From Frateuria aurantia DSM 6220 (GTDB lineage: Bacteria > Pseudomonadota > Gammaproteobacteria > Xanthomonadales > Rhodanobacteraceae), in assembly GCF_000242255.2 (NCBI RefSeq), contig NC_017033.1:2367110-2431109 (forward strand): a stretch of 64,000 nucleotides of DNA, read 5' to 3'. The translations under genes were made by a program, and so were the position numbers. The first letter of the stretch is position 1. Every line of letters starts with the position of its first letter. Below are positions 28,781 through 36,285 of this stretch, one piece after another. The notes under the pieces were generated by a model that worked only from the letters and a program-made list of their open reading frames with translations, searched no databases and was not told the origin of the DNA.

Positions 28781-29881
28781 TCAGCGGGCAACCATGCCCG
28801 TCAACCGAGGCTCCAGCATATGACGACATGCCTCAAGAAAGAACTGGGTGCTGCTGCGTACCGCCACCGGACCGATGGTGAATCCATAGCGGACCATGCC
28901 GTTGCGGTCCTGCATCCAGGCCCCCAGCGACTCCGCATCCAGAATCTGCCGCAGCTGGGCAAGATCCAGGGTTCGCCCGAACTGCAGGCCCTCATCCGTG
29001 CGACGGGCCGAGGGACCACGCGGCCCCGCCATGGCCTGATGATCGATCTCGAAATAGGTATTGGTCACTCGCGGCCACAGCATCAGACTGCGGCGTGCCC
29101 CCAGCTCATTGATCGCGGTCAGAGTGGCACCCGACCGACTGCAGCTGAGCAGTATACGGTGCCGGCCTTCCCGCACGGTCTGCAGATAGGTCAGCTGCGC
29201 GCCATCGGGAGTCAGCTGATAACTTGCCGTCAGCGGCTGACGGCCATTGTTGGCCACCGACCAGGTCAGCAGCAGGCGGGTATCGAACCAGACCATATCC
29301 GCTGTCAATACCTGCATCACTGCACCGAGCTGGCGCCGGCTCAAGCCCATGCTCGCCAGATAATCGCTGAACACAGGTCGCTGCCCGGGCAGCAAGGCCT
29401 GATGCAGACCGATCCGGTCCGTACCGCTTGGCGCCCATCGATACAGGCCGCCCAGCCATGCATAGGTACAGGCATCGACACAGCTCGCGGTCCGCGCCGC
29501 GGCCGCCCTGCCGTAACTGCCCGGACGAGACCGGGCCCCGACATGGGTCACCATCCGGTGAATGCGGAACAACCGGCCCAGGGCCATGCCGGCCTCGGCA
29601 TCACCTCGATCCGAGTCCAGATACACATCCGAACCGTCCGGCACAGCGCCTTTTCGCATCAAGGCCAGGAACCGCTCGGGCGCATCGGCATCCAGGGGGC
29701 CGGCCAGATAGACCTGGGGAAACTTCACCAGCATCATCGTCAGCCGATCATTCTTGATCTGCATCGACATCGCTTCGGGCCCCGGTGCCACGACCGGATG
29801 ACGTGCGCGCGCCAAAGCCGGAACGGCAAGTACCAACCAGACCGTCAGCCCAAGGCATCGGCGAATCCATACACCATCCAT
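28781..29881 (-). CDS. Exported ClpP/crotonase-fold protein (COG3904-like), apparent pseudo-protease
   Basis: This 366-residue protein has a signal peptide (CLGLTVWLVLAVPALARA). The N-terminal domain follows the periplasmic ClpP-like pattern: VYLAGPLDADAPERFLALM, VYLDSDRGDAEAGMALGRLF and SCVDACTYAWLGG. The usual glycine-glycine-serine nucleophile site after the strand reads SDRGDAEAG, so it seems to lack a protease nucleophile. The C-terminal half is unrecognised and contains the repeated TDEGLQFGR and LGAWMQDRNGMVRYG segments. The role is unknown. The start is the ATG at 29881; a GTG one codon earlier also exists. Confidence 0.65.
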   Translation of the reverse strand: MDGVWIRRCLGLTVWLVLAVPALARARHPVVAPGPEAMSMQIKNDRLTMMLVKFPQVYLAGPLDADAPERFLALMRKGAVPDGSDVYLDSDRGDAEAGMALGRLFRIHRMVTHVGARSRPGSYGRAAAARTASCVDACTYAWLGGLYRWAPSGTDRIGLHQALLPGQRPVFSDYLASMGLSRRQLGAVMQVLTADMVWFDTRLLLTWSVANNGRQPLTASYQLTPDGAQLTYLQTVREGRHRILLSCSRSGATLTAINELGARRSLMLWPRVTNTYFEIDHQAMAGPRGPSARRTDEGLQFGRTLDLAQLRQILDAESLGAWMQDRNGMVRYGFTIGPVAVRSSTQFFLEACRHMLEPRLTGMVAR

Positions 29882-30015
29882 CACGCACGGCCTCTCGCGT
29901 CGGCATTCCAGCAGCGGCGATCATCCCGACCGCCGACACCCCACCACGGGGAATGGGCCAGTATACGCAAGCACGCCCCAAAGACCCCGACTCCCGGCTG
30001 ACTCGATGATGGTGC

Positions 30016-30045
30016 TTGCCCGCAGCCGAAAATCTGGGCTATCTT
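30016..30045 (+). promoter_or_regulatory. Putative sigma-70 promoter for the crcB transcript
   Basis: TTGCCC at 30016-30021 and CTATCT/TATCTT at 30039-30045 are spaced by 17-18 bases and lie just upstream of the fluoride aptamer, placing the transcript start close to the first aptamer stem. Confidence 0.45.
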
Positions 30046-30049
30046 TTCG

Positions 30050-30105
30050 ATGGGAGATGGCATGCCTCCTGTCCCAACCGCCGCAAGGCTGATGATGCCT
30101 ACGCC
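30050..30105 (+). promoter_or_regulatory. Fluoride riboswitch (crcB motif)
   Basis: The sequence matches the crcB-motif aptamer: GGAGATGGCATGCCTCC forms the first stem-loop, AACCGCC and GGCTGATGATGCCTAC follow, and the ATGGCAT loop can form the pseudoknot with ATGCC. This is very close to the Pseudomonas syringae example as I recall it. Directly downstream, CTACGC (30099-30104) can pair with GCGTAG (30122-30127), giving a hairpin that shares bases with the aptamer 3' side, a plausible expression switch. It lies 116 bases upstream of crcB, the expected fluoride exporter. Confidence 0.93.
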
Positions 30106-30161
30106 ACCCTTTGACCGGGGCGCGTAGCCGTGCGCCCATTGATACCTGCTGGAGCGCCGCC

Positions 30162-30224
30162 ATGCCCGATCACCACTCAAACCTCCCCGCCTGCCACGCC
30201 TGCGATCGGGGAGCCTGCGCATGA
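30162..30224 (+). CDS. 20-codon ORF between the fluoride riboswitch and crcB, overlapping the crcB start
   Basis: This short ORF has its own ribosome site (GGAG seven bases before ATG) and encodes [20 protein letters not shown]. Its TGA overlaps the crcB ATG as ATGA. It holds three cysteines and three histidines in 20 residues (CHAC and GAC), which might bind metal, or it may only be a translation-coupling leader. crcB also has its own GGGGAG site inside this ORF. No known family. Whether the peptide is made or matters is unknown. Confidence 0.45.
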   Translation: MPDHHSNLPACHACDRGACA

Positions 30225-30610
30225 ACCTGACCCCATCATTCTTCGCCGTTCTGATCGGTGGTGCCGTCGGCTGTCTGGTACGCTGGTTCCTTGGCATCCA
30301 GCTCAACCATCTGTTCCCCAACCTGCCGCCCGGCACCCTCGTCGCCAACCTGGTCGGGGGCTTCATCATCGGCCTGGCCATCGCCTTCTTCGCCGGCAAC
30401 CCCCATCTCAGCCCGGCCTGGAAACTGCTGATCACCACCGGCTTCTGCGGCGGCCTGACCACTTTCTCGACATTTTCCGCCGAGGTCGTCACTCATCTGC
30501 AAAGCGGCCGCCTGCTCCATGCCATCGCCGCCATCATGATCCACGTCATTGGATCACTGCTGATGACGGCCCTCGGCATGTGGTGCTATCAGGCCCTGCG
30601 CCCGCATTGA
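30221..30610 (+). CDS. crcB: Fluoride channel CrcB/Fluc
   Basis: This 129-residue protein with four membrane helices forms a dual-topology dimeric fluoride channel that removes F- from the cytosol. Family motifs are present: [13 protein letters not shown] at the N terminus, [15 protein letters not shown] with the conserved Asn, and [17 protein letters not shown] with the Phe-box and TFSTF. It sits behind a fluoride riboswitch, which supports both calls. A ribosome site (GGGGAG) lies seven bases upstream. It is a single gene, as expected of the homodimeric type. Confidence 0.96.
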   Translation: MNLTPSFFAVLIGGAVGCLVRWFLGIQLNHLFPNLPPGTLVANLVGGFIIGLAIAFFAGNPHLSPAWKLLITTGFCGGLTTFSTFSAEVVTHLQSGRLLHAIAAIMIHVIGSLLMTALGMWCYQALRPH

Positions 30611-30866
30611 GCCTGGCCTGCCGGCTCCGGAACCACAAAGAAGCATCCTGACCCTGGACCTCCATCCGCGAACGGCCAGGCTTCCATCATTCGAGGAGAC
30701 CCGGCGGTATCTTCGTATGACTGACATGAGAAATGCGCTGCACGGCGGTTTCCCCGGACTGATCGCCCGGTCTCGGCGGTGGCTCGCCTGCCTTGCGCAG
30801 TGGGCTTCGCACTGGAGCAACAAGTGCCGCTGCCCACTGCTGCAGACCGCAAACATCACCAGCGAA

Positions 30867-31154
30867 CTAACGTGCAAGAGGCGACTTGGCATGACGGCGA
30901 ACCTGACCCGACAGCCTGCTTGCCAAGGTCACCAGCAACAAGGCCAAGGCAAAGGCATCAACGCCGATCAGCACCAGCAGCAACTGGCTTCCACGCTCCG
31001 CCCCCATCCGGTTGAAAGCGCCGGACAACCAGTCATACAACTGCCATCCCCCCAGCTGATCCAGCCAAGGATCCAGCAGCGACCATCGATAGCTGATCAA
31101 TGACAGGGCCATGGTCAAGACACCCACCCATACCGCCTTGAACACCAGTTTCAT
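30867..31154 (-). CDS. Small two-helix membrane protein, paralogue of the gene at 31517 (orphan immunity candidate)
   Basis: This 95-residue protein has a membrane helix near each end (about 5-22 and 62-82) and a polar middle. It aligns by eye with the 94-residue protein encoded at 31517-31801: both have an LS-W/I-Y start, a WQ-Y-WL-A-F segment, and a GAERGSQLLL/GPEQGDNLLM stretch before the second helix. The other copy overlaps a DUF2778 toxin-like gene, so this one may be an orphan immunity gene. It has its own promoter-like sequence. No known family was recognised. Confidence 0.6.
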   Translation of the reverse strand: MKLVFKAVWVGVLTMALSLISYRWSLLDPWLDQLGGWQLYDWLSGAFNRMGAERGSQLLLVLIGVDAFALALLLVTLASRLSGQVRRHAKSPLAR

Positions 31155-31207
31155 CGCGCGTCCACTGCGTTTTGAAAAGACGCCATAGTGGACCGTTACA
31201 TATGTCT

Positions 31208-31236
31208 ATAAAATTTGAAGATAGAGTGGGTGCCAA
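31208..31236 (-). promoter_or_regulatory. Putative promoter of the orphan two-helix gene
   Basis: On the minus strand TTGGCA (31236-31231) and TTTTAT (31213-31208) are spaced by exactly 17 bases in a locally AT-rich patch 54 bases upstream of the ATG at 31154. The rest of the 31155-31516 interval holds no gene I can support. Confidence 0.4.
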
Positions 31237-31516
31237 GTGAAATCACTGACCGGAACCCTCCCGGCACACGCCTTGTCGGCACGGCCATCCCAGTCAGAGC
31301 AAGCCATGGCCGCGGACCGCGGCCCCATCGGGTTCGAACGCAAGGCGGAGATCAGTCGGCAGCGGATCAGTGCACTCAGCGCGGATTGATCAAAAGCATC
31401 CAGTCCATTCCATGCCCTTGCGATCCGTTATCAAACCAGGATCGGTACCGGCGCAGCTGATGCGCCGGGCACACTGTCCGGAACCATGGAGACCCATGAT
31501 CGCCAGCTATCCCGAC

Positions 31517-31801
31517 TCAATCTGCCTCCCTGTTCCGTTGACGCAGACAGCCACGCATCGCGCACGACCCGAGCGTCACGCCAGCGGAGGCCAGCAGCCA
31601 TGACAGGCCGAGAGTCATCGCCATCAGCAGATTGTCACCCTGCTCCGGACCGATCACCCTAAATCGAGCCGCCAGCCAGATATAGGTCGCTTGCCAGCTT
31701 TTGCTGGAATACAGTGCGTCAAACAAAGCGCGGTGATAAGCCAGCCAGGACAGGACCAAGGTCAGCGACAGCACAAGGAGTATGCGCAAGATGATGGTCA
31801 T
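31517..31801 (-). CDS. Small two-helix membrane protein overlapping the DUF2778 gene (immunity candidate)
   Basis: This 94-residue protein begins MTIILRILLVLSLTLVLSWL (first helix), has a polar middle (WQATYIWLAARFRVIGPEQG) and a second helix (LLMAMTLGLSWLLASAGVTL), then a basic cytosolic tail. Its ATG overlaps the stop of the upstream DUF2778 gene by four bases, so it is made with it. Toxin-immunity pairs often show this coupling, and a membrane protein with a periplasmic loop could neutralise a periplasmic L,D-transpeptidase. This is inference; the family is unknown to me. Confidence 0.6.
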   Translation of the reverse strand: MTIILRILLVLSLTLVLSWLAYHRALFDALYSSKSWQATYIWLAARFRVIGPEQGDNLLMAMTLGLSWLLASAGVTLGSCAMRGCLRQRNREAD

Positions 31802-32277
31802 AGCACGTCCACAGTGCCGTAGCAAGGGATCGCGGTGCCCGGGATCAGCTGGGTGGGCAGGGATCGCAGGTAAAGACGCAGCGGCCTGAGCTGCTGAGGT
31901 GACATCAAGGTGATGCATCCCTCGCTGATACCACGTCGCCCTCTTGGGTGCAGACGGAAGTTGCCACGTTGAACCCCATGGACAAACGTCCTGTCGTCGA
32001 TCATTCCGTCTTTTCCATACAGCGCGAACCAGTCCTCGCGGCGTACCCCATTGAGCAGATAGGTCAGCTCGTCCCATAGCCAGCCCAGATGGCCCCCACC
32101 ATGTCGGTCGACGATGTAGTAACGCCCAACCGGCAGCGGCCCCTTGCCCACCAGCGCCGTATCATCTGGATTGTTTTCATGCCCCCTCTCCCCGGAGAAG
32201 GCCGCATAGGCTCGGTCGTCACATACCAGGGCACTGATGGGAACATGACTCAGTCGAAACGTGCAGCGCGCAGGCAT
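31798..32277 (-). CDS. DUF2778 (Tlde1-like) L,D-transpeptidase-fold protein, candidate type VI effector
   Basis: This 159-residue protein has no signal peptide. The N-terminal half fits DUF2778: a short beta region, then FSGERGHENNPDDTALVGKG and LPVGRYYIVDR. The YkuD-type catalytic motif is His110 (FRLHPRG) with Ser118 and Cys121 in ISEGCITL. Tlde1 of Salmonella is a DUF2778 type VI effector that trims or edits peptidoglycan tetrapeptides in the periplasm of rivals. Lack of a signal fits delivery by a secretion system, but none is in the window. The GGAGG ribosome site before the ATG at 32277 is strong. Confidence 0.72.
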   Translation of the reverse strand: MPARCTFRLSHVPISALVCDDRAYAAFSGERGHENNPDDTALVGKGPLPVGRYYIVDRHGGGHLGWLWDELTYLLNGVRREDWFALYGKDGMIDDRTFVHGVQRGNFRLHPRGRRGISEGCITLMSPQQLRPLRLYLRSLPTQLIPGTAIPCYGTVDVL

Positions 32278-32372
32278 GGGAGGCCTCCATCACCAGGGGC
32301 ATGGCCCGAATGCGGGCGGGTCTGGGGAGGGAAGCATGATGGGGGTTGAGAGGACGTGGCGATGGGATCAAC

Positions 32373-32564
32373 TCATCGTATAGGCGTTGCGATACAGGAC
32401 CTCAAGTTTTCAGCCCGCTCCAAACCGTCCGTAATTTCGGGGTAGAACCCCCAGTCTTCCTGCGCCACGAAGACTCGATTGATCCCAGCCTAGAAATCCG
32501 CGATGCCCTCGATGCGAGCGCCGTCGATCGACAGTGTGCGTTCGGGAGAGCTCGTTTGATTCAT
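32373..32564 (-). pseudogene. Decayed barstar-like fragment with in-frame amber codon
   Basis: The frame starts MNQTSSPERTLSIDGARI, continues EGIADF, meets TAG at codon 25, then reads AGINRVFVAQEDW and ends at codon 64. The part TLSIDGARI-x-IADF-(Y)-x-INRVF-x-EDW resembles proteobacterial barstar-family (ribonuclease inhibitor) proteins, where tyrosine would stand at the TAG. The sequence after EDW does not follow the family, so the 3' part is replaced or frameshifted. It is far shorter than the usual protein. It lies next to the DUF2778 module, in a 360-base interval that is otherwise empty. Confidence 0.4.
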
Positions 32565-32637
32565 ACCTCAGTAGCTATAAAGTGAAGCCACCTTGTGGAT
32601 CGGAATGGCGACAGGTAGGTGGATTGCGTCGCGCGCC

Positions 32638-33585
32638 TCAATGCATCGCTGCAGCCTCCGCAACCTGTGCAGGCTCCATCAATGCGAAGGCCGAACGCAT
32701 TTCGCGCGCTTCCTCGCCCGGGCTGCGGCCAAATAGGCGCTTGAACTCGCGATTGAACTGCGAGGGACTTTCGTAACCGACGCGCACCGCAGCGCCGGCT
32801 GCGGTGAGATGGTCGCGGATCATCATCAGCCGGGCCTGGTGCAGCCGCACCGACTTGATGTACTGGATGGGCGAAGTGGCGGCCACGGTCTTGAAATGCG
32901 CATGAAAGGCCGGCACGCTCAGGCCCGCCTCGCCCGCCAGTGCGGCCACGTCCAGCGGCTGGGCGTAGTCGGTGTGGATGCGCCGCAGCACCCGCGCAAT
33001 GCGGCCGAAGTTGCCGTGGCTGGCCAGGGCCGCGCGGATGGCGCCGCCTTGTTCCCCAAGCAACACGCGGAAGCACAATTCCCGCACGATGGCCGGCCCG
33101 AGCACCCGTGCTTCGAGTGGCGAGCGCAATGCCCGCAGCAAGCGCACAGTGGTGTCGGCCAGCGTAGCGTCCAAGGGCGTCGAGACGATGCCGGCGGGCG
33201 CCGTGGACGCTGCGCTGGCTTGTTGATCGACCTCGATGACCAGGTCGGCCACAGCGGTCATGTCCAGACGCACGGACACCGCCAGCAAGGGCTCGTCGGG
33301 GCTGGCGTCGGTTTCGGTCGAAAACGGCAGTGGCACCGATAGCACCAAGTAGTGTTGAGGGTCATAGTGATAGACCCGATTGGCAAGGTAGCCGCGCTTG
33401 TGGCCCTGGCAGACGATGACGATGCTCGGCTCGTACAGCACGGGTGTGCGGCCCAGCGGGTGATCGGCGCGCATCAGGCGCACGCCATCGAGCAGTGAGC
33501 GGGTGTGGCCCTCCTGCGGAGCCAGTTGCAGGATCAATTCGGCCATTTCCGCCTGCCGTGACAGATCCGGTTGCGCATGGAGCAT
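32638..33585 (-). CDS. AraC family transcriptional regulator
   Basis: This 315-residue protein has an AraC_N-type sensor domain (APQEGHTRSLLDGVRLMRAD, EPSIVIVCQGHKRGYL) and a C-terminal double helix-turn-helix: LDVAALAGEAGLSVPAFHAHFK, then SPIQYIKSVRLHQARLMM and VGYESPSQFNREFKRLFGRSP. The type often controls divergent oxidoreductase genes. AAGGAAAAGGC precedes the ATG. It diverges from the SDR operon at 33782; a long inverted repeat in the intergenic region is its likely operator. Confidence 0.92.
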   Translation of the reverse strand: MLHAQPDLSRQAEMAELILQLAPQEGHTRSLLDGVRLMRADHPLGRTPVLYEPSIVIVCQGHKRGYLANRVYHYDPQHYLVLSVPLPFSTETDASPDEPLLAVSVRLDMTAVADLVIEVDQQASAASTAPAGIVSTPLDATLADTTVRLLRALRSPLEARVLGPAIVRELCFRVLLGEQGGAIRAALASHGNFGRIARVLRRIHTDYAQPLDVAALAGEAGLSVPAFHAHFKTVAATSPIQYIKSVRLHQARLMMIRDHLTAAGAAVRVGYESPSQFNREFKRLFGRSPGEEAREMRSAFALMEPAQVAEAAAMH

Positions 33586-33621
33586 GCCTTTTCCTTAAGG
33601 AATGATGATATGGCTATATTT

Positions 33622-33677
33622 TTGCATAATCATGCCTGTTTAAGGCAGTTATAAAATAGGTTTAGGCAATTATGCAA
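33622..33677. promoter_or_regulatory. Long inverted repeat between AraC regulator and SDR operon
   Basis: TTGCATAAT-C-ATGCCT (33622-33637) is mirrored by AGGCA-ATTATGCAA (33664-33677), arms of 14-15 bases with a one-base bulge around an AT-rich centre that also has GCCTGTTTAAGGC. It lies midway between the divergent starts and is the best candidate operator for the AraC protein. Confidence 0.6.
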
Positions 33678-33781
33678 GAGGTATCGACCTAGTCCGTCCA
33701 GGCGGTCCTGCCTACGATTTCACCTTGTTTGCAATGCCTTGGCTTGCCTCCGCGCCAGCCAAGAAATCACAAAGAGAAATC

Positions 33782-34525
33782 ATGCTATCCACGACACCGG
33801 ACACTACTAAGGTCATCGTGCTCACTGGCGCCAGCAGCGGCATCGGCGAGGCCACGGCCCGCCGTTTGGCAAGGCAAGGACACCACCTCTACATCGGAAC
33901 GCGGCGCCTGGACCGGATCACCGCCTTGCAGGACGAACTGCGCGCCGAGGGTGGCCATGTCGAGGCGGTGCAGTTGGACGTCACGCACCTCGAAGATCTG
34001 CAAGCCATCGTCGCCAAAGCACATGCCGCGCATGGCCGCGTCGATGTGCTTATCAACAACGCCGGTGTCATGCCACTTTCGCCACTGGCCGCACTGAAGA
34101 TCGAGGAGTGGAACCGCACGCTGGACGTCAACGTGCGCGGCGTGCTGCACGGCATTGCCGCCGTGCTGCCGATCATGCAGGCGCAGGGCCATGGGCACAT
34201 CGTCAACATCGCCTCGGTCGGCGCGCATCAGGTGTGGCCGTCTTCTGCGGTCTATTGCGCCAGCAAGTTCGCAGTGCGCGCCATCTCCGATGGGCTGCGC
34301 CAGGAGACCGATGCCATCCGGGTGACGCTGGTCAGCCCCGGCTTGGTCGAGTGCGAACTGGCCGATCACATCACCGATCCAGCCGCGCGCGAGGCCATGG
34401 TTGCGTTCCGCCGCATCGCCTTGCCACCGCAGGCCGTAGCGCAGGCCATTGCGTATGCCATCGCGCAGCCCGATGGCGTGGACGTGAGCGAGCTCATCGT
34501 GCGTCCCACGGCCAGTCCGTATTGA
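33782..34525 (+). CDS. Short-chain dehydrogenase/reductase (SDR) family oxidoreductase
   Basis: This 247-residue classical SDR has the cofactor motif TGASSGIG at 15-22, NNAG at 92-95, and catalytic Ser145, Tyr158 and Lys162 (VYCASKFA). After the cofactor motif RRLDR may favour NADP(H). The substrate is unknown. The start at 33782 follows AAAGAGA; an earlier in-frame ATG at 33725 would add a poorly conserved 19-residue extension. First gene of an operon with two further SDRs and a flavin reductase, divergent from the AraC gene. Confidence 0.9.
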   Translation: MLSTTPDTTKVIVLTGASSGIGEATARRLARQGHHLYIGTRRLDRITALQDELRAEGGHVEAVQLDVTHLEDLQAIVAKAHAAHGRVDVLINNAGVMPLSPLAALKIEEWNRTLDVNVRGVLHGIAAVLPIMQAQGHGHIVNIASVGAHQVWPSSAVYCASKFAVRAISDGLRQETDAIRVTLVSPGLVECELADHITDPAAREAMVAFRRIALPPQAVAQAIAYAIAQPDGVDVSELIVRPTASPY

Positions 34526-34557
34526 TCCTGACATCTATTCATTTACAAGGAGTTTTT

Positions 34558-35325
34558 ATGTCCGAAGCCAATATTTCCTCACCTATCCTGCCGTTCGCCG
34601 AGCGAGTAGCCATCGTCACTGGCGCGGCCAGCGGCATCGGCTTGGCAACTGTCGAATTGCTGCATCGCTAGGGCGCACGCATCGTCGCGGTGGGCCGTGG
34701 CGATAACGTCCATGCCTTAGCGCGTGAGCGTGTGGTGCCCATCGTGGCCGACGTGGCGCAGGAAGCCAGCGCCGAACTGGCCGTGCAGACAGCCACTGAG
34801 CGATTCGGTCGCCTTGACATCCTAGTCAACAACGCCGGCATCATCATCAATCGCCAGGTCGCCGAGATGAGCCTGGCGGAATGGAACCAGGTGCTGTCGG
34901 TCAATGCCACCGGTGCCTTCCTGTTCTCCCGCGCCGCCATGCGTCCGATGATGGCCGCCGGCTCCGGCGCCATCGTCAGCATTGGCTCCTACGCCTGCTA
35001 CCAGAGCTTTCCCGGCATTGCCGCCTATGCCGCGTCCAAGGGCGCGTTGGCGCAATTGACCCGCACGCTGGCGCTGGAGGCCATCTCCCACGGCATCCGC
35101 GTAAACGCGGTCGGCTCGGGCGATGCCGTCACCAACATCACCAACGCCATCCAGCCCGATGGCCAGGCCTATCTGGCCGAACACGGCCGCAAGGCGCCCA
35201 TTTGCCGCGCCGCGCGTCCCGAGGAAATCGCGCAGGTCGCCGCCTTCCTGGCTTCTGACCAGGCCAGCTACATCGTCGGCGCAGTAGTCATGGCCGACGG
35301 CGGCATGAGCATAGCCATCCAGTAA
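34558..35325 (+). pseudogene. SDR family oxidoreductase interrupted by an in-frame amber codon
   Basis: The gene starts after a strong AAGGAG site and reads RVAIVTGAASGIGLATVELL, then CAT CGC TAG at codon 38, then continues in the same frame with GARIVAVGRGDN through LVNNAGIIINR, IAAYAASKGALAQLTRTL and IVGAVVMADGGM. Family members usually have a residue such as Gln at the stop position, and CAG to TAG is one transition. All other motifs are intact, so the mutation is recent, a sequencing error, or read through. The product would otherwise be a 255-residue SDR of the FabG-like group. Confidence 0.85.
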
Positions 35326-35362
35326 CGCAACCCATATTTCAACCTCACAGGAGTTTTCATCC

Positions 35363-36220
35363 ATGCAACAACAAGCAAACCCTTCCAAAGTCTGGTTCAT
35401 CACCGGCGCCGCGCGCGGCATCGGCCTGTCGCTTGCGCGGCAAGCCTTGCTCCGCGGGGATGCGGTGGCCGCCACCTCGCGCACGCTGGCCAGCCTGCAT
35501 CAGGCGTTTGGGGATAGTAGTGAGCGGCTGCTTGCGCTGGAGGTGGATCTGGTCGCTGAGGCCAGTGTCCAAGCCGCCATCGACAAGACCGTTGCCACCT
35601 TCGGCCGCATCGATTGCGTGGTCAACAACGCCGGCTACGGCCAGCAAGGTACCGTCGAGGCGCTGAGCGATGCCGAACTGCGCCGCAATTTCGAGGTCAA
35701 CGTGTTCGCGCCGCTGCATGTGCTGCGCCACGCGCTGCCGCACTTGCGCGCCCAGCGCAGCGGGCATGTGTTCAACGTGGCCTCCATCGTCGGCTTCCAG
35801 GGCGGCTATGCGGGCTGGGGCAGCTACGTTGCCTCCAAGTTCGCAATCGCTGGCCTGACCGAGACCTTGGCCGCCGAACTGGCCGAGCTGGGTATCAAGG
35901 CCACCGCGGTCTATCCCGGCCCGGTGCGCACTGGTTTCCTGTCCAAGGACACACTGGTGGTGGCCAAGCGTTCGATCGCTGACTACACCGAGGCGCAGGC
36001 CTCGCTGGATCTGCACTTGAACGGCCTGGACGGCAAGCAGGCAGGCGACCCAGAGAAAGTGGCCACGCTAATCCTGCAAGCCGCAACCGTTGCCGAGCCG
36101 CCGGTGCATTTGTTCGCCGGCAAGATTGCCAACACGCTGGCCGAGCAGAAGATGCAGGCGGTTCGCAAGGATCTGGACGCATGGCGTGGCGCATCCGATT
36201 CCACTGATTTCGCAGAGTAA
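35363..36220 (+). CDS. Short-chain dehydrogenase/reductase, extended C-terminus
   Basis: This 285-residue SDR has TGAARGIG at 14-21, NNAG at 88-91, catalytic Ser141, Tyr155 and Lys159 (SYVASKFA), and the PGPVRT motif. The C-terminal 80 residues (DLHLNGLDGKQAGDPEKVA...) are typical of the group often annotated as oxidoreductases near AraC or LysR regulators. It lies 37 bases after the broken SDR with a good AGGAG site. The substrate is unknown. Confidence 0.9.
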   Translation: MQQQANPSKVWFITGAARGIGLSLARQALLRGDAVAATSRTLASLHQAFGDSSERLLALEVDLVAEASVQAAIDKTVATFGRIDCVVNNAGYGQQGTVEALSDAELRRNFEVNVFAPLHVLRHALPHLRAQRSGHVFNVASIVGFQGGYAGWGSYVASKFAIAGLTETLAAELAELGIKATAVYPGPVRTGFLSKDTLVVAKRSIADYTEAQASLDLHLNGLDGKQAGDPEKVATLILQAATVAEPPVHLFAGKIANTLAEQKMQAVRKDLDAWRGASDSTDFAE

Positions 36221-36285
36221 TTTCGCACGAGGGCGGGCACGTGGCGGGATGCTACGTGCCTCTCCGGGCATTAGGAGATCACACC

